The notes beneath the pieces are model-generated. The model was not told where the DNA came from. It was given only the letters and a program-made list of their open reading frames with translations, and made no database searches. Shown here one piece after another: positions 12,384 to 23,040 of a stretch of 64,000 nucleotides of DNA (its first letter is position 1; each line of letters starts with the position of its first letter). Origin of the DNA: Sipunculus nudus (lineage: Eukaryota; Annelida; Sipuncula; Golfingiida; Sipunculidae); the NCBI GenBank assembly GCA_026874595.1, contig CM049307.1, positions 49,077,678-49,141,677 of the forward strand, written 5' to 3'. Position numbers and translations under genes: made by a program.

Positions 12384-15300
12384 GTAAGTGTATGAATAAA
12401 AAAAAAATGATATGGCCTTGGCCATTTATTTTCAGTGTACTTAGACTTTTCAATGAAATATCTGCGAAATTTCCTAGAGGTGTCCATGAAACCAATGAAA
12501 ATTAATTTTATTCACCTATCGCATCAAACATGAAATAAAATTGCGAATGGCCATGGAGGAAAAATATATAAGATGTTATTGATCTGTAAACTTTTCCTTG
12601 CAATCTCTGTTCAATTTCTCTATTTTTTTAAAAAGTAAAACCAATAAATTATTTTGAAAAATAATCACTTTTCACTTAATCCACCAGGTATTCCGGCAAT
12701 TATATATGCCTTGCGAAGAATTTAACTGAAACAATTTCGTATCTGAGAAAATAGTTTTTTGTCACGACATATTGATTGAAGTGACAGGGTCAAGGACACA
12801 TTTTGACAGACGTTGATTGGATGATGACAGTGCTTGGTACCAAAAATATGACAAAAAACATCGTCATCTAAAAAAGCCATGCACCCTTCGCTGTAACATC
12901 GAGAGAAAACGTCTAGAAAGCTGCAAAGTAGATATATAATTAGTTTGACTAAAATGTTTTTTTCTGTATTGCCGAAATTTAGTTTACATAAATTTCTGCC
13001 TTTGTAACATACTGGATAGAAATATTGACATTTCATAATTATTGCTAAAATCCGATGGACGAATCTTGGTGGGCGGACTATGACTAAAGGAAACCTGTAA
13101 TTTATGATGTTCCATTCAACTCTAAGTTTCTAACAGAAATGAACGGAAGATGACTGCCACACCAACGAAATATCATGCATGCCTTTTTTTATATAACAGA
13201 GGAATTTGAAATCGAATGTTACATCCTGATTGGTGGAAACAATTTAAATAATGAAGCGCGTGACTGAGATGTGGAACAGATATAAATAAAATCCCCGATG
13301 GAGCTTATATATAAGTCTAGTTGGTATTATGTCTTCCAGAAGGGAGCACCTCAGAAAATAATTAGGGCTGCCTGTTGTTGAACATTTTTGGCTGTTGCTG
13401 AATGGGACCTGTTCAGGCCAAAGCTAACATACATTGTCAAGTAGCGGCCTAATGATGGACTGTTTGTAAAAACGAAAGAGTAAAAGGTGACATTGTCTGG
13501 AGGTTACCCCCTCTAACTGAAACAGAGCGTGCCGAACTCTAGATATCAGAGTAGCCGAATTTTCAGGTCAAAAATCGCACTGAAAAATTCAAATTTGGAA
13601 AGGAAAATAATTTTCTTCAACAACGCCAAAAGGCCTACACTTTCGTTGCCACTGAAGACGATATGTATCCCTTATCCACCCTATATCGATGCCTAAGGCC
13701 CAAATAAGTTTTTCTCAGGCAACTTTAACATTATTTATATTTCAAATGTTTCCTATCTTATTTTTTCATAAAAGTTTTCGATAAAAAAAATCATATGATC
13801 AGAAAAAAGGTGATAATAACACAATTACTGTGCTAAACAGGTGAAAGCACAACACCAATTTATCGAAATTTATAATCATAATTTCTTTAGGTAAAATCCG
13901 AAAGACTGGAGCTCAAAATATGTACGTTTCTACTCAAAATCGAAATTAAAAATGTTTATGCGGGGACTTTAAAAACCATTTTGTTATAATGAATCGTGTA
14001 CAAACCGCTATTTTGTCTGCTGAAAGATTATCCCATGGGGAAGAATTATATGTTTAATACACAGGACATCCCCTGTTTGCAATATAGAAAACCTTGATAG
14101 AACCTCACTTATTGGCACTAATTCTGCCGAAAGTTTATGACTTTTGAATTTTCCTGGACAGTCATTCAGAAAGAGTATGACCGCCTGCAGTCTAATTTAA
14201 AAATTATAAGTTATTATACAGATTTCTCGATATCGTTATGAGATCAGTTGTAATCCTATTATAACAGGAAAATCTCCTGAAGTAGAGTTTCAACATTTTT
14301 TCTTGACGATGCATGCTTTTATAAACATGTGTGTAATATTCTTGCCACTTAAATAATGACCTATGTCCAGGCCATACAAAAAGTGATTCGCTGCACCCAT
14401 TTTTCGTTGATCTTTTTTTTCGCAAATGAAAACACGGTCCTTGGTATTGTAGCTAATTTGTGCTAAGGCATAAATACCCTAAATGGATTCCCACAGTCAG
14501 GAAAATGGACCAAATTTTGTGTTCATATACACAATTTCAAGAATGGTATGTTTTGGTATTTTCTAGGAAAGCTGGCAAAATTCCAATTTAAGTATTTACC
14601 TTTAAAGAAAAAAAAAGGCGCAACATATTTTGTTCCAAGAGTCCATAGAACAATGATATGTATGTGTGTGGCCTAGAAGATTTGTTCATCTCCCACGAAC
14701 CCCAGGAGCCTGATCCATGGTTTTCACTGTCTCGGATGACTGTCGGGGCGCCATCTGTCCTCAGGACAAGGAGAATATGAAAATAAGGACCTGTGTTTAC
14801 GGTTTGTTCTCTTTAAGCCACCCCAGGAGCCAGATCCCTGGAATTCGGTGTTCCCAGCTGAGAGTCTAGGCACTGTGTGTCCTCAGGACAAGGAGAACCT
14901 GGACTCAACTCATCCTGACTGGGACAAGTTCAGCGAGGACTGTCTTCATCTTAACATCTTCACTCCATACGTAAGAACCACGTAACGATTTAATATTTTG
15001 TTCTTTTTACATCACAGGCGATAGATTTAATATTAGTCTTAATGCAATTTTAGAGGGGCTCGTTTTGCGAAAGTGAAAGTGCACTGACAATTGTAAATGT
15101 TGAACAGTGAACTGAATTTTTTTAAAGAAATTAAACTAAATGACGTTATTATATGCAATTTGTATTAGTAGTCCATGCACTGGACCCAAAAACAAATAAC
15201 CGGTGTTCAATTTACAAAATTTACAGAAGCCGCGCGAATAGAGAGAGATAGTTCCAATGCTAATTGTTATTTGCATTTTTTACGTCACATGACAGTGTAA

Positions 15301-18300
15301 TTAATTATTTGCATGATCTGTTTTTCCCCCACTTGTAGTTGATGATTTTGATTATATGTATTCATTATAATTTTGCCTTTTGTCACAGTATTTTTTAGAT
15401 ATTTCAGCACGATATTTTTTCATTATTTTGTTAACATGAGTAGTCAGCTTGGATGTCACCCTTTTAGATAACATTTGTTATAGCCGCGAGATGGCACAAC
15501 CCACCCGGTCATGGTGTGGCTCCATGGCGGATCGTTCAGAACCTCGGGGAACATTCAGTACCAGGGTCATTTCTACGCCGCGCGTGATGTCATCATGGTC
15601 GTACCTAATTACCGGCTGGGCAAACTTGGTATGTGACTTTTTATGCTCATTTATATGCGGCATATTGGTTGTTGTTGACAATTAACTATCAGTTTTCAGG
15701 TTTGTATAGTTAATCTTTAAAGAATGAATATCAAAATCAGATATTGTATACGGTAATACCGCATGTTATATTTTCAAAATGGTTGCATATGGTCCCACCT
15801 TTTTTAAGATTTTCAGATACATCTTTTAAAAGCAGCCATGGATAGTATGAATCAAGTTACATATTACTTTTCAGTTTGAAAGATGTTTATTACAGGTTTA
15901 TCGTAAAGCCCGACTGTTCGTTATTCCAGTTAAAAATATAGTGAAGATAATAAATAATCTTCAAATTTAAAATTTTACTAATTTTTATTTTTTTTTCCAT
16001 TTTACCTATATTCCGTGCTTGTGTTCTCAAAATGTTCCAATTTCAATATTTCAAGCCGTTATTTAGCAATGTATATATAATTTTATGCTATTCCCTGATA
16101 TTCAATGAATAGTTACACTTTGGATTTTTAAGTCAAGCATTTTCACCTTCATAATTTGTATATTTAACACCAATGCCTGTTACATTTTTTAAGGCAAACA
16201 ATACATATAGATCTGGAGAACATAGACCTGTAATGGGGTGTATTATTAAGGCTGACACAATCCCAGAAACGAAAAAGCCTGTGAACCTGTATATTCTACA
16301 TCACTCACATAAAGTCACAGGTCGTTTCTACTCAAAACGAGCTCTCTTCAGTCTTAAATTGTGCTGATGGCCAGGATTACCTGTCTCTAATGCCAAATTT
16401 TAAAATAAAAAATTGTCAGTTCAAGGAAACACCTTCTGCTTACATTGCGCATTACAAAATATTACTTATTACATTTAATCCTCACCACAAAATCATCCGT
16501 ATTCATATAATTTGCATTGAAAAAATTCTTATCCAACATAATTTTATAGGCTAAATTAAACTCTTCGCTACTTTTATACATAAGTCGCTGGTGTATTTAG
16601 TAACGCATTTGGGGTATATGCATTGTGGGGAAAACATTTCTTTCCCCGCGACCCCTACCAGCAGAGTCGTACACTTGTGAGTCTGTTTCTGGGCAGTATA
16701 ATTCTCTTCCATAGTTAGATAATATCAAATGAATGTTTACAATAGGATTTCTGTACACGGGTGATGAGGCCGCGCCGGGGAACAACGGAATGCTGGACCA
16801 AGTGCAAGCTCTCAAGTTTATACGGGACAACATTGCCAACTTCGGAGGTGACCCGAACCGAGTCACTCTGATGGGTCAGAGTGGAGGTGGCGCCTCTGCC
16901 GGCCTGCACATACTATCACCAATGTCAAGAGGTAAGGTAAAATTATATATTATACAGTAAATATAACTGTATAACAATGTAAAAAAAGTGTAATAAATGG
17001 AGACTGGAAGTTGAATAATCGGATGGTGTTGGTCGAAAAAGATGTTGAACAACGCTGTCTCTTTATTTAATCAATATGCGTTTTTGACCTGTGATATTTC
17101 TAATATGTACCTTACCCTTAAGCTTATTAAACTTAAAAGTAATGTAGGTTTCATTGTTTTCTCAAATATATAAGTAAACCTTAGCTTTCGTAACGAACTT
17201 CATGTACGTTCACTTGCGCTGTGAGTCCGACCATCGGAAAAATTGGCGCTATATAAATACTATATATAATTATTTATTATTACGTAAGCCTTGTTTTCCA
17301 AATTATATTTATCGTCTTTCTTAATTGCATTTAAAGACACTTCATGAATTTCAAATATCTCTTCACATCAAAAGAAGATTTTTATTGTTGTTTTTAACAA
17401 TTCGAGAGAATTACATTACATATGCACGTGCTTATAAATTCCAAATTTATATTGAAAAAGAGATAAGCGTAAAAACACTTGCATAAGAATGGCATAAATG
17501 TATTTTTGGGTATGTACAACGTGAAAATTTATTATCAGTTATCGAATTATCATTATCATCATCATAAATATGGTTATATTCAGGGTTATTTAAACAAGCT
17601 ATTATGCTGAGCGGAACAGAACTTGGAATCTGGGCCACAAACCCCCCTGGAGATGTTCCACTCAATTTGACCCGACAGGTGGCGCAGAATCTGAACTGCT
17701 CCACTGAAGACAGTGGCCGCCTGGTGGAATGTTTACGAACCAAGTCGGCAGACGACATCGTGAACGCTGAATGGGAGATTTATTTAAGTTGGCTCCAGTA
17801 TTTAATTCAAATCTTAAAAGTGTACCATATTCTTCTTGTTGACCGATATATTTATAAATTAACGACGAACTTCGACATTTGTCCTGCAACTGAACATAAG
17901 GAAATTTTTTTTTTCTCCCAAGACAATAATAATTATGAACATATCAATACATAAATTTCGACTTCACATTAGTAGCTGTTACTGCTCTTTACCAGCACTA
18001 TACACTTTATAAGTTATATCTATCCTGCAACTGATAAACAATTGATCATTTATTATTTCTTATGATTCCAGATTTAGGCAAAACCAGAGATGATTTAAAA
18101 AAAACCTAACCATTTTTTTAAATTGGGCAGTGGTTTTATCGACCACTCCAAACGTCCTTTTCAGTCAGAATATATGCGGGTTTCATCCTAAAATTCGGCA
18201 AGACGGTTAAGACATGTTTAAAATGTAGAAGTGTTAAAATGTAGAAATGTTAAAGTGTCTTGATATAATGATTTAGTCATAAGCGCATACGTCATTAATC

Positions 18301-21300
18301 TGGTGTTCTTTCAGATCAGTTAGGTCGCCCATTGGTACATCTAAGCTCATTTACATCAATGAAATTTTGCTACTCGCTTTACCTTTCCCTTTTTTGTCAT
18401 TTACAGCCAGGTAAGGCTTCTATAGGTTTTATACCTGTACCGGATGGGCCGGGCGGCTTCCTACCAGACCTTCCCAGAAACCTCCGCGAAAACAAAGAGT
18501 TCAACAGAGAGGTCTCTATTATCTCAGGAATCACAGACAACGAAGTCAGTAATCTTCTTCTACTGTGTGAGTTATGATATTGACGTATTTTTTTATCAAG
18601 AAAAGGTTATGTCATACATTATTAAGTGAATTGAGATTTTAATCCATATCAAACAGTCTGCCTTTGGAATTGATGCAGTTTTTATGTAGGCGTCTAAAAC
18701 ACTTTCTATAGATGAAACCAATATCTTGTCACCAAAATTGAAGTGTTTGCTGAACTTATTCATATATAAAAGCAAAATATCAAGACATTAACCAAATTTT
18801 ATAAAAGCACAGCAATTCAGCTAGATAAAAGCCTTCTTTTAATACTTTCTGTTCACGCATGTACTGGTTACCCATTATAATAATCATTACAGGTAAAATG
18901 ATGGATACATGCAACGAGACCTCCGTATAAGTTTTACAGTCTATTTGTTCTGTTTAGCTAAAAGTTCAAAAGTTATGCTCTGTACAAATATATAATTTCA
19001 TAATATCTTATAAATTGTTCAAAATTCATTGCGGTTGGCCGTACTACACTCATACTGCCATTCTTCCAGTCAGTCCACATTGGCAAATTCATTTGTTTCA
19101 AACTGATTTTCATTTGAATTGTACAAGTTGTACCACGTGCTAATAAGTGCATGTCCTTTTCAGTTTCCTTTATACATCCCCCTACCGGCGTTTCAAAGTT
19201 TTAAATCTAATCTAACTGCCCTTCTGCCAGAACGTAGAGTACACAGTGAACCGAGCCTGGCCAATTATAAGGAAGATATCCAGGGTTTACCTATTATTAA
19301 ACGAATGTTTTTTAGCATATAATAACGGACCTGGCGGTTTCATCGGGCATAAGAGTCGACCCAATAGACTTTTCCTGAAACAGGGATTTTTCAAGTTTCC
19401 ATATTCCTTCTAATTCCTAAAATGGATATTTCTTAAATTCTTAAAATGAGGAAGATATTCGAATTGTCTATGACTTTCAGGGATGAATTGCCGATATTTC
19501 ACGGATTTTTACAATGTTCTTTTAATGCACGTGAACAACAGTCGAAGACGGGTTTAACAGTACAGAATTCCGAATACTGATAGAGGAAGTGACGGAATGG
19601 ACATTACACGTATACGGCAAGAAGATAGCTAATGACGTCAGCAAAGCTATAATCTTCCAGTACACCACGTGGCCTCGGACAGAAAACTTAACAGCCAATA
19701 GAGATAAAATAGCAGAGGTAACATCATAAGTTTTATTTTTAAACTGTTCATCTTATCGTCATACCTCTATACATCATATAAAAAGAAATGTGCGACTCGA
19801 AGGCGCAAAATAAAGTGACAACTGCATAAAAGATCTGTGGACATATAATAATAATAAATAAATACCTGACTTCATATCTAATTTTTAAATAACTGACTTT
19901 AGTGATTAGTTTGAAGGTGACCTTTGTTTTAAAGAACGATCATTTCGACTGTAAATCAATACGAAAGTCTCTTTTGCTGCAACAATGATATGCATAATTC
20001 TGTAAGTGTATCCACATATTGTATTTAGATCTATTTTAGGTGCCACAGTCTCTCATAATATTTCTCAATATCTGGTAAAAATTTGGCTTTAAACTAACCC
20101 CGATTAACTGATAGTATGTAAATACTTAGTATCATGTAAAATGCAAGGTCTTTTTTTTGTCCAGGTTATGGGCGACCTAGCGTTTGGGGTTGCTATGGAC
20201 GCCAGCCTGAAGTACCAGGCAGTGACTGCTCCAGCCTACCAGTACGTGTTCGGCTACAGAAGCAGCGTGCTGCAGGATGTCTATCCTGACTGGACAGGTC
20301 AGTAAGCATATATCATTCAGTTCTGTTTCCTCAATGTAGAAATTATCATGGCTACAACAACTCCATGAATTCAAGGTGCGAAATCACAGAATTAAAACAA
20401 TATTGTGGATTCGGAAAACTTTGCAAACAATTTCTTGCATTTGTTTTCAGGATCAGATGGTCAGGGCGTCACAACATATGATATAACAGAAAACACGCGC
20501 TAGGGAATTATCCATTTTATAATTGTCTGTCTCAGTATACCTGTGAAATGAAAACCCATCGCTCCACCTTATTGCGGAAAATGACCCGAACTCTTGAGTT
20601 CACAAGTCAAGAGCCCCCACCGTTTTACAACCATGCATCATTTAAAAGTGTGCACTCAGAAACATAGATATGAGACTTCATAAACACGTAACATTTATTT
20701 TATTTTGAATAAATTATAAATCTAATATCCGGAATATTCCATATAGTTTTTATTCTGTTTTGATTTATTTTAAGGGGTTTTCCACGGGGGTGACACACCG
20801 ATAGTGCTCGGAAACTGTTTACTTCCGGAAAACAAGAACGTCACGGGAGACATGCAGCTGGAGACACTGGCGGAAATACCCTGGACAGAGAAGGATAAAG
20901 AAATGTCAAATTATTGGATAGACCTTCTGTCTAACTTCGCTAAAACTGGGTACAAAAATATTACACCATTCCTAGGAATTGAACCCACATTAGGCATATC
21001 GATATAAAGAACAGTTTATTCGTGCTCTTTATCGAAATGAGGAAAATGAACATACAGAACCCTAACTGTAAATTGTATAAAACGAAATCGAAAAGTCCGA
21101 CATCTGCGGGTTTTACTTTTTAATTTTGAAAAGCAAGGGCCTGTAGTTAGTGTGTATGTGTGTTTACTTTAAATGTTCATTTGAAACAGGGAAATCTAGT
21201 GGGGAGAAGAGGAAAGGGCGAGGGAGCAAAGAAACCCAAACAAATGTTCTTTGTTAAAATTATCTTTAGTCCTAATCTTCCCCAATATATACAAATAATA

Positions 21301-22055
21301 CTATCGATAAATTTTGGTAATTTTAAACGAATTTTATAGCTTTCATCAGCAGAACTTAGTTTCATGCTGTAATGAATGAGATTTGGACTGAAAATCCCAT
21401 TCGTTAAAAAAAATTCAAAACTGAATGGAAAACTGAAGGGAATCGGTAGTAGGATTACGCTCGTAATGCCTCAACAAAGGCGAGCATTGTTTAACTTCTG
21501 CTTGCCCAGTGTAGGGGAATAAAATAAGTGATTTTAGAACTTTATGAGATTCCATTATCTTTGGTTAAATGTTTCAGTAACCCTACACCGGAACCAGTCG
21601 TTGCCCCTGGAAACAGCCAGGCTCTTGTGTGGCCGCCATTTTTTCTTCAGAAAATGGACTACCTTAACGTGAAGCAGGAGAGTACGGACATCAGGCGGAA
21701 TCTGGGACAGAGGAAGTTCGCATTCTGGACAGAATATGTGTCCTGGATTATCAGAAGAGATGGAGGCAGTCCATGTAAGTACTATATATCTATATATATT
21801 ATAACTTGTGATAAATGGCAATTTATATTGATCATAATGTGTTCAAAGTTATTCAATCTTATTAACAGTTAAGTTGGGTACATGGTTCCTTATTATAAGG
21901 AGCACGGACAAGATGGCATATCCTCTGCGGTTTGTTAATACTGAACGATTTCTGCTATGTTTTCAGATTCTGATTTTATCTTGGATATCCTGAACAACCT
22001 GAGTCTACAGCTCTCGCTGGGTTACAACAAGGGTATTTTCAGTTCATACAAATAA
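12165..22055 (+). CDS. Secreted type-B carboxylesterase / cholinesterase-like protein (12-exon model)
   Basis: Alpha/beta-hydrolase esterase that should hydrolyse carboxylic esters, probably secreted; the physiological substrate cannot be read from sequence. The joined exons are 12165-12383, 14818-14970, 15484-15628, 16746-16931, 17584-17787, 18315-18334 (tentative), 18407-18548, 19542-19717, 20165-20297, 20775-20949, 21578-21774 and 21967-22055. This gives about 612 residues, close to the family's usual 550-600, with all phases matching. Visible features are a signal peptide (about residues 1-28), oxyanion-hole HGGS at 138-141, nucleophile Ser218 in GQSGG, acidic residue Glu355 in TDNEV and His463 in FHGGD. 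Cysteines lie in the usual places (TVCPQ with SEDCLHLN, and NCST with VECLR). Six N-glycosylation sequons are visible. The first Met (MRFQLG) gives a long n-region; the Met 10 residues later gives a more typical signal peptide. The C-terminus has no GPI-type hydrophobic tail. The Cys-Cys loop is shorter than in vertebrate acetylcholinesterase, so I do not call it a true cholinesterase. Confidence 0.9.
13700..13990 (+). repeat. Diverged interspersed repeat, copy in esterase intron 1
   Basis: It shares CATATGATCAG, TGATAATAACA, CTAAACAGGT and ACAACAC, in order and spacing, with 22790-23040. There is no coding frame. The similarity is broken by many changes, so the boundaries are approximate. 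Confidence 0.5.
14701..14775 (+). pseudogene. Decayed partial copy of esterase exon 2
   Basis: The first 20 bases match the start of the real exon 2 (from the third base of its first codon) with two differences, and the last 20 bases (TGTCCTCAGG...) match it exactly. The middle has diverged and is one base shorter, which shifts the frame and brings a TGA soon after. No clean AG acceptor precedes it and similarity stops before the SEDC part of the exon. It lies about 115 bp upstream of the functional exon, so it looks like a tandem exon duplication that decayed. Confidence 0.75.
14818..14970 (+). CDS. Esterase exon 2: first disulfide loop
   Basis: 51 codons beginning PPQEPDPW and ending SEDCLHLNIFTPY. 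The acceptor is CTTTAAG and the donor GTAAGA, both phase 0. It contains the TVCPQ and EDCLHLN cysteines that close the first disulfide in this family. The loop between them is 20 residues, shorter than in vertebrate cholinesterases. Confidence 0.93.
15484..15628 (+). CDS. Esterase exon 3: oxyanion hole
   Basis: Reads PRDGTTHPVMVWLHGGSF and then DVIMVVPNYRLGKL, the family's oxyanion-hole strand (HGGS in place of the usual HGGG or HGGA) and the NYRLG motif. The donor is GTATGT, phase 1. The split Gly codon completes in exon 4 to give LGKLGFL. Confidence 0.93.
16319..16743 (+). repeat. 0.4 kb interspersed repeat, copy B, at the 3' end of esterase intron 3
   Basis: It aligns with 8319-8723 in the same orientation. 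The similarity runs to within a few bases of the exon 4 acceptor AG at 16744-16745, so the polypyrimidine and branch region of this intron may derive from the repeat. Confidence 0.65.
16746..16931 (+). CDS. Esterase exon 4: catalytic serine
   Basis: Encodes FLYTGDEAAPGNNGMLDQ, a classic family block, then NIANFGGDPNRVTLMGQSGGG with the nucleophile at Ser218. The elbow is GQSGG rather than the commoner GESAG, but the serine is intact. The donor is GTAAGG, phase 1. Confidence 0.95.
17210..17283 (+). repeat. LINE/SINE 3' tail-like repeat
   Basis: The sequence GTGAGTCCGACC followed by GGCGCTATATAAATAC and an AT-rich tail with TTATTATTA resembles the conserved 3' end shared by many L2/CR1-type LINEs and their SINEs. 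Only the tail is visible, in esterase intron 4. Confidence 0.5.
17584..17787 (+). CDS. Esterase exon 5: second disulfide loop (3' boundary uncertain)
   Basis: Starts GLFKQAIMLSG after a TATATTCAG acceptor and includes NLNCSTEDSGRLVECLRTKS, the family's second disulfide. The end is not certain. A donor at 17788 (weak, GTTGGC, phase 1) fits a micro-exon at 18315. A donor at 17820 (GTGTAC, phase 0) would splice directly to 18407 and add 11 residues from SWLQYL on. Confidence 0.85.
18315..18334 (+). CDS. Possible 20-nt micro-exon of the esterase
   Basis: It follows a good acceptor (GTTCTTTCAG), ends at GTACAT and would encode NQLGRPL in a phase that fits both neighbours. The following intron would be only 72 nt. 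It competes with direct splicing from 17819 to 18407, so it is a hypothesis only. Confidence 0.35.
18407..18548 (+). CDS. Esterase exon 6: catalytic acid
   Basis: Encodes PGKASIGFIPVPDG, LPDLPRNLRENKEFN and SIISGITDNEV, the block that carries the acidic triad member (Glu355) in this family. The acceptor is TTTACAG; the donor at 18549 (GTAATC, phase 1) fits exon 7. Confidence 0.9.
19542..19717 (+). CDS. Esterase exon 7
   Basis: Starts after GAACAACAG and reads EDGFNSTEFRILIEEVTEW, then IIFQYTTWPRTENLTANR and DKIAEV across the junction. It corresponds to the helical region between the catalytic acid and histidine. It contains NST and NLT glycosylation sequons. Phases are 1 in, 0 out. Confidence 0.88.
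20165..20297 (+). CDS. Esterase exon 8
   Basis: Encodes VMGDLAFGVAMDASLKYQ and AYQYVFGYRSSV, matching the family's D-x-x-F...Y-x-Y-x-F segment before the catalytic histidine. The acceptor is TTTTTTGTCCAG and the donor GTCAGT, phase 1. Confidence 0.92.
20775..20949 (+). CDS. Esterase exon 9: catalytic histidine
   Basis: Encodes GVFHGGDTPIVLGNCLLP with His463, equivalent to the HGDE or HGYE motif of relatives, then WTEKDKEMSNYWIDLLSNF and AKTG. The donor is GTACAA, phase 2. An NVT sequon is present. Confidence 0.93.
21578..21774 (+). CDS. Esterase exon 10
   Basis: Completes FAKTGNPTPEP and continues ALVWPPF, MDYLNVKQE and RRNLGQRKFAFWTEYV, the family's C-terminal block (N-P, W-P and F-W). The acceptor is ATGTTTCAG and the donor GTAAGT, phase 1. 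Confidence 0.92.
21967..22055 (+). CDS. Esterase exon 11 (last): C-terminus and stop
   Basis: Reads YSDFILDILNNLSLQLSLGY and ends SSYK with TAA. It follows a TGTTTTCAG acceptor. There is no GPI-type hydrophobic tail and no cysteine for dimerisation. An AATAAA overlaps the stop codon, too early to be the normal poly(A) signal. Confidence 0.85.
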
Positions 22056-22789
22056 ACCAAACATTTTGAAAACAGATACCATTTGTCATTATTTCTGATA
22101 TTTTGTTAGATTTTAACCCATGGTTTTACGAAACTACAAACAAGAGACAGTCTGAAATGGGACATTCATTGCTTCCGCCATGAGTTTATTTCAATTTGTG
22201 CGTTTTTCCCCCCTACAAATTAACGCAATCTCATGAAATTTTCAGGACTGTTTGGGAAAAGGCCAATGAAGAATCGATGTGATTTTGGTGTGGTTCCGAC
22301 ACATGATCCGGATTTAGGAATGTCAGCAATGAATATTGCATATGTTCAGTCACTTATATAATATATATGTACGCAAATGAACCTGGGCTCAATAAGTGAA
22401 TACCAATATGCCAGAGGCTTGTATGACTCTGAATGTATTTTTCTAGTTTTTCAGTGTTTTGACATTAGCACATAGAAAATCGACAGGTACTGAGAAGAGG
22501 CTTTCATACAACTATAATGCACAGCAGTGCCCCGATCACGCACCTGCATGATGAACCACAGGAATTGATAAGAGGACCGGGGACAAAAATATAGTAGTTT
22601 ACAGGAATTTTTTTCCTGTTAAAAAATAGGAGTTTCCACTGCATAACCGTGGGTTTACACGGTAAATGAACACGACCATTTGTACTGCACGCCACATCTA
22701 AAGGTCTGTTTGATTTAGATGGCTTTACTTGTATGACTGCAATACATACATGTAAGGAAAAAAAATATGGTTCTCGGGCAATTTTTCAG

Positions 22790-23040
22790 AAATCAGTTTG
22801 GGCGAGTAGGCATTTTTTTAATTACCTTTTTTTTGTATTGTTCATTAAAAATGACATATGATCAGGGAAAAGCATGATAATAACATTTTTTTCTAAACAG
22901 GTTAAAGTACAACACGATAAAGAGGAAAACTTTCAAAATTGTATTATTTCATCTTCTTAAAGATTAAAATAAAAATAAAAATGTTTGATGCTCGGGATTA
23001 AAATTAACGCGGACGGTGCCTGGGAACCATACCTTTTTTT
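22790..23040 (+). repeat. Diverged interspersed repeat, downstream copy
   Basis: Partner of the repeat at 13700-13990, with the same ordered short matches in the same orientation. One lies inside and one downstream of the esterase gene. Confidence 0.5.

Larger units (their letters stand above)
12384..14817 (+). other. Esterase intron 1
   Basis: 2.4 kb GT-AG intron. It holds AT-rich unique sequence, one copy of a diverged repeat (about 13700-13990) that recurs near 22800, and at its 3' end a decayed partial copy of exon 2. No other coding exon was recognised. Confidence 0.8.

Noticed and set aside
19119-19322. Open frame with VHSEPSLANYKEDIQGLP considered as an extra esterase exon
   Set aside because: Exons 6 and 7 already join in phase with family-like sequence. 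This frame has no matching family block and ends in a stop without a good donor.
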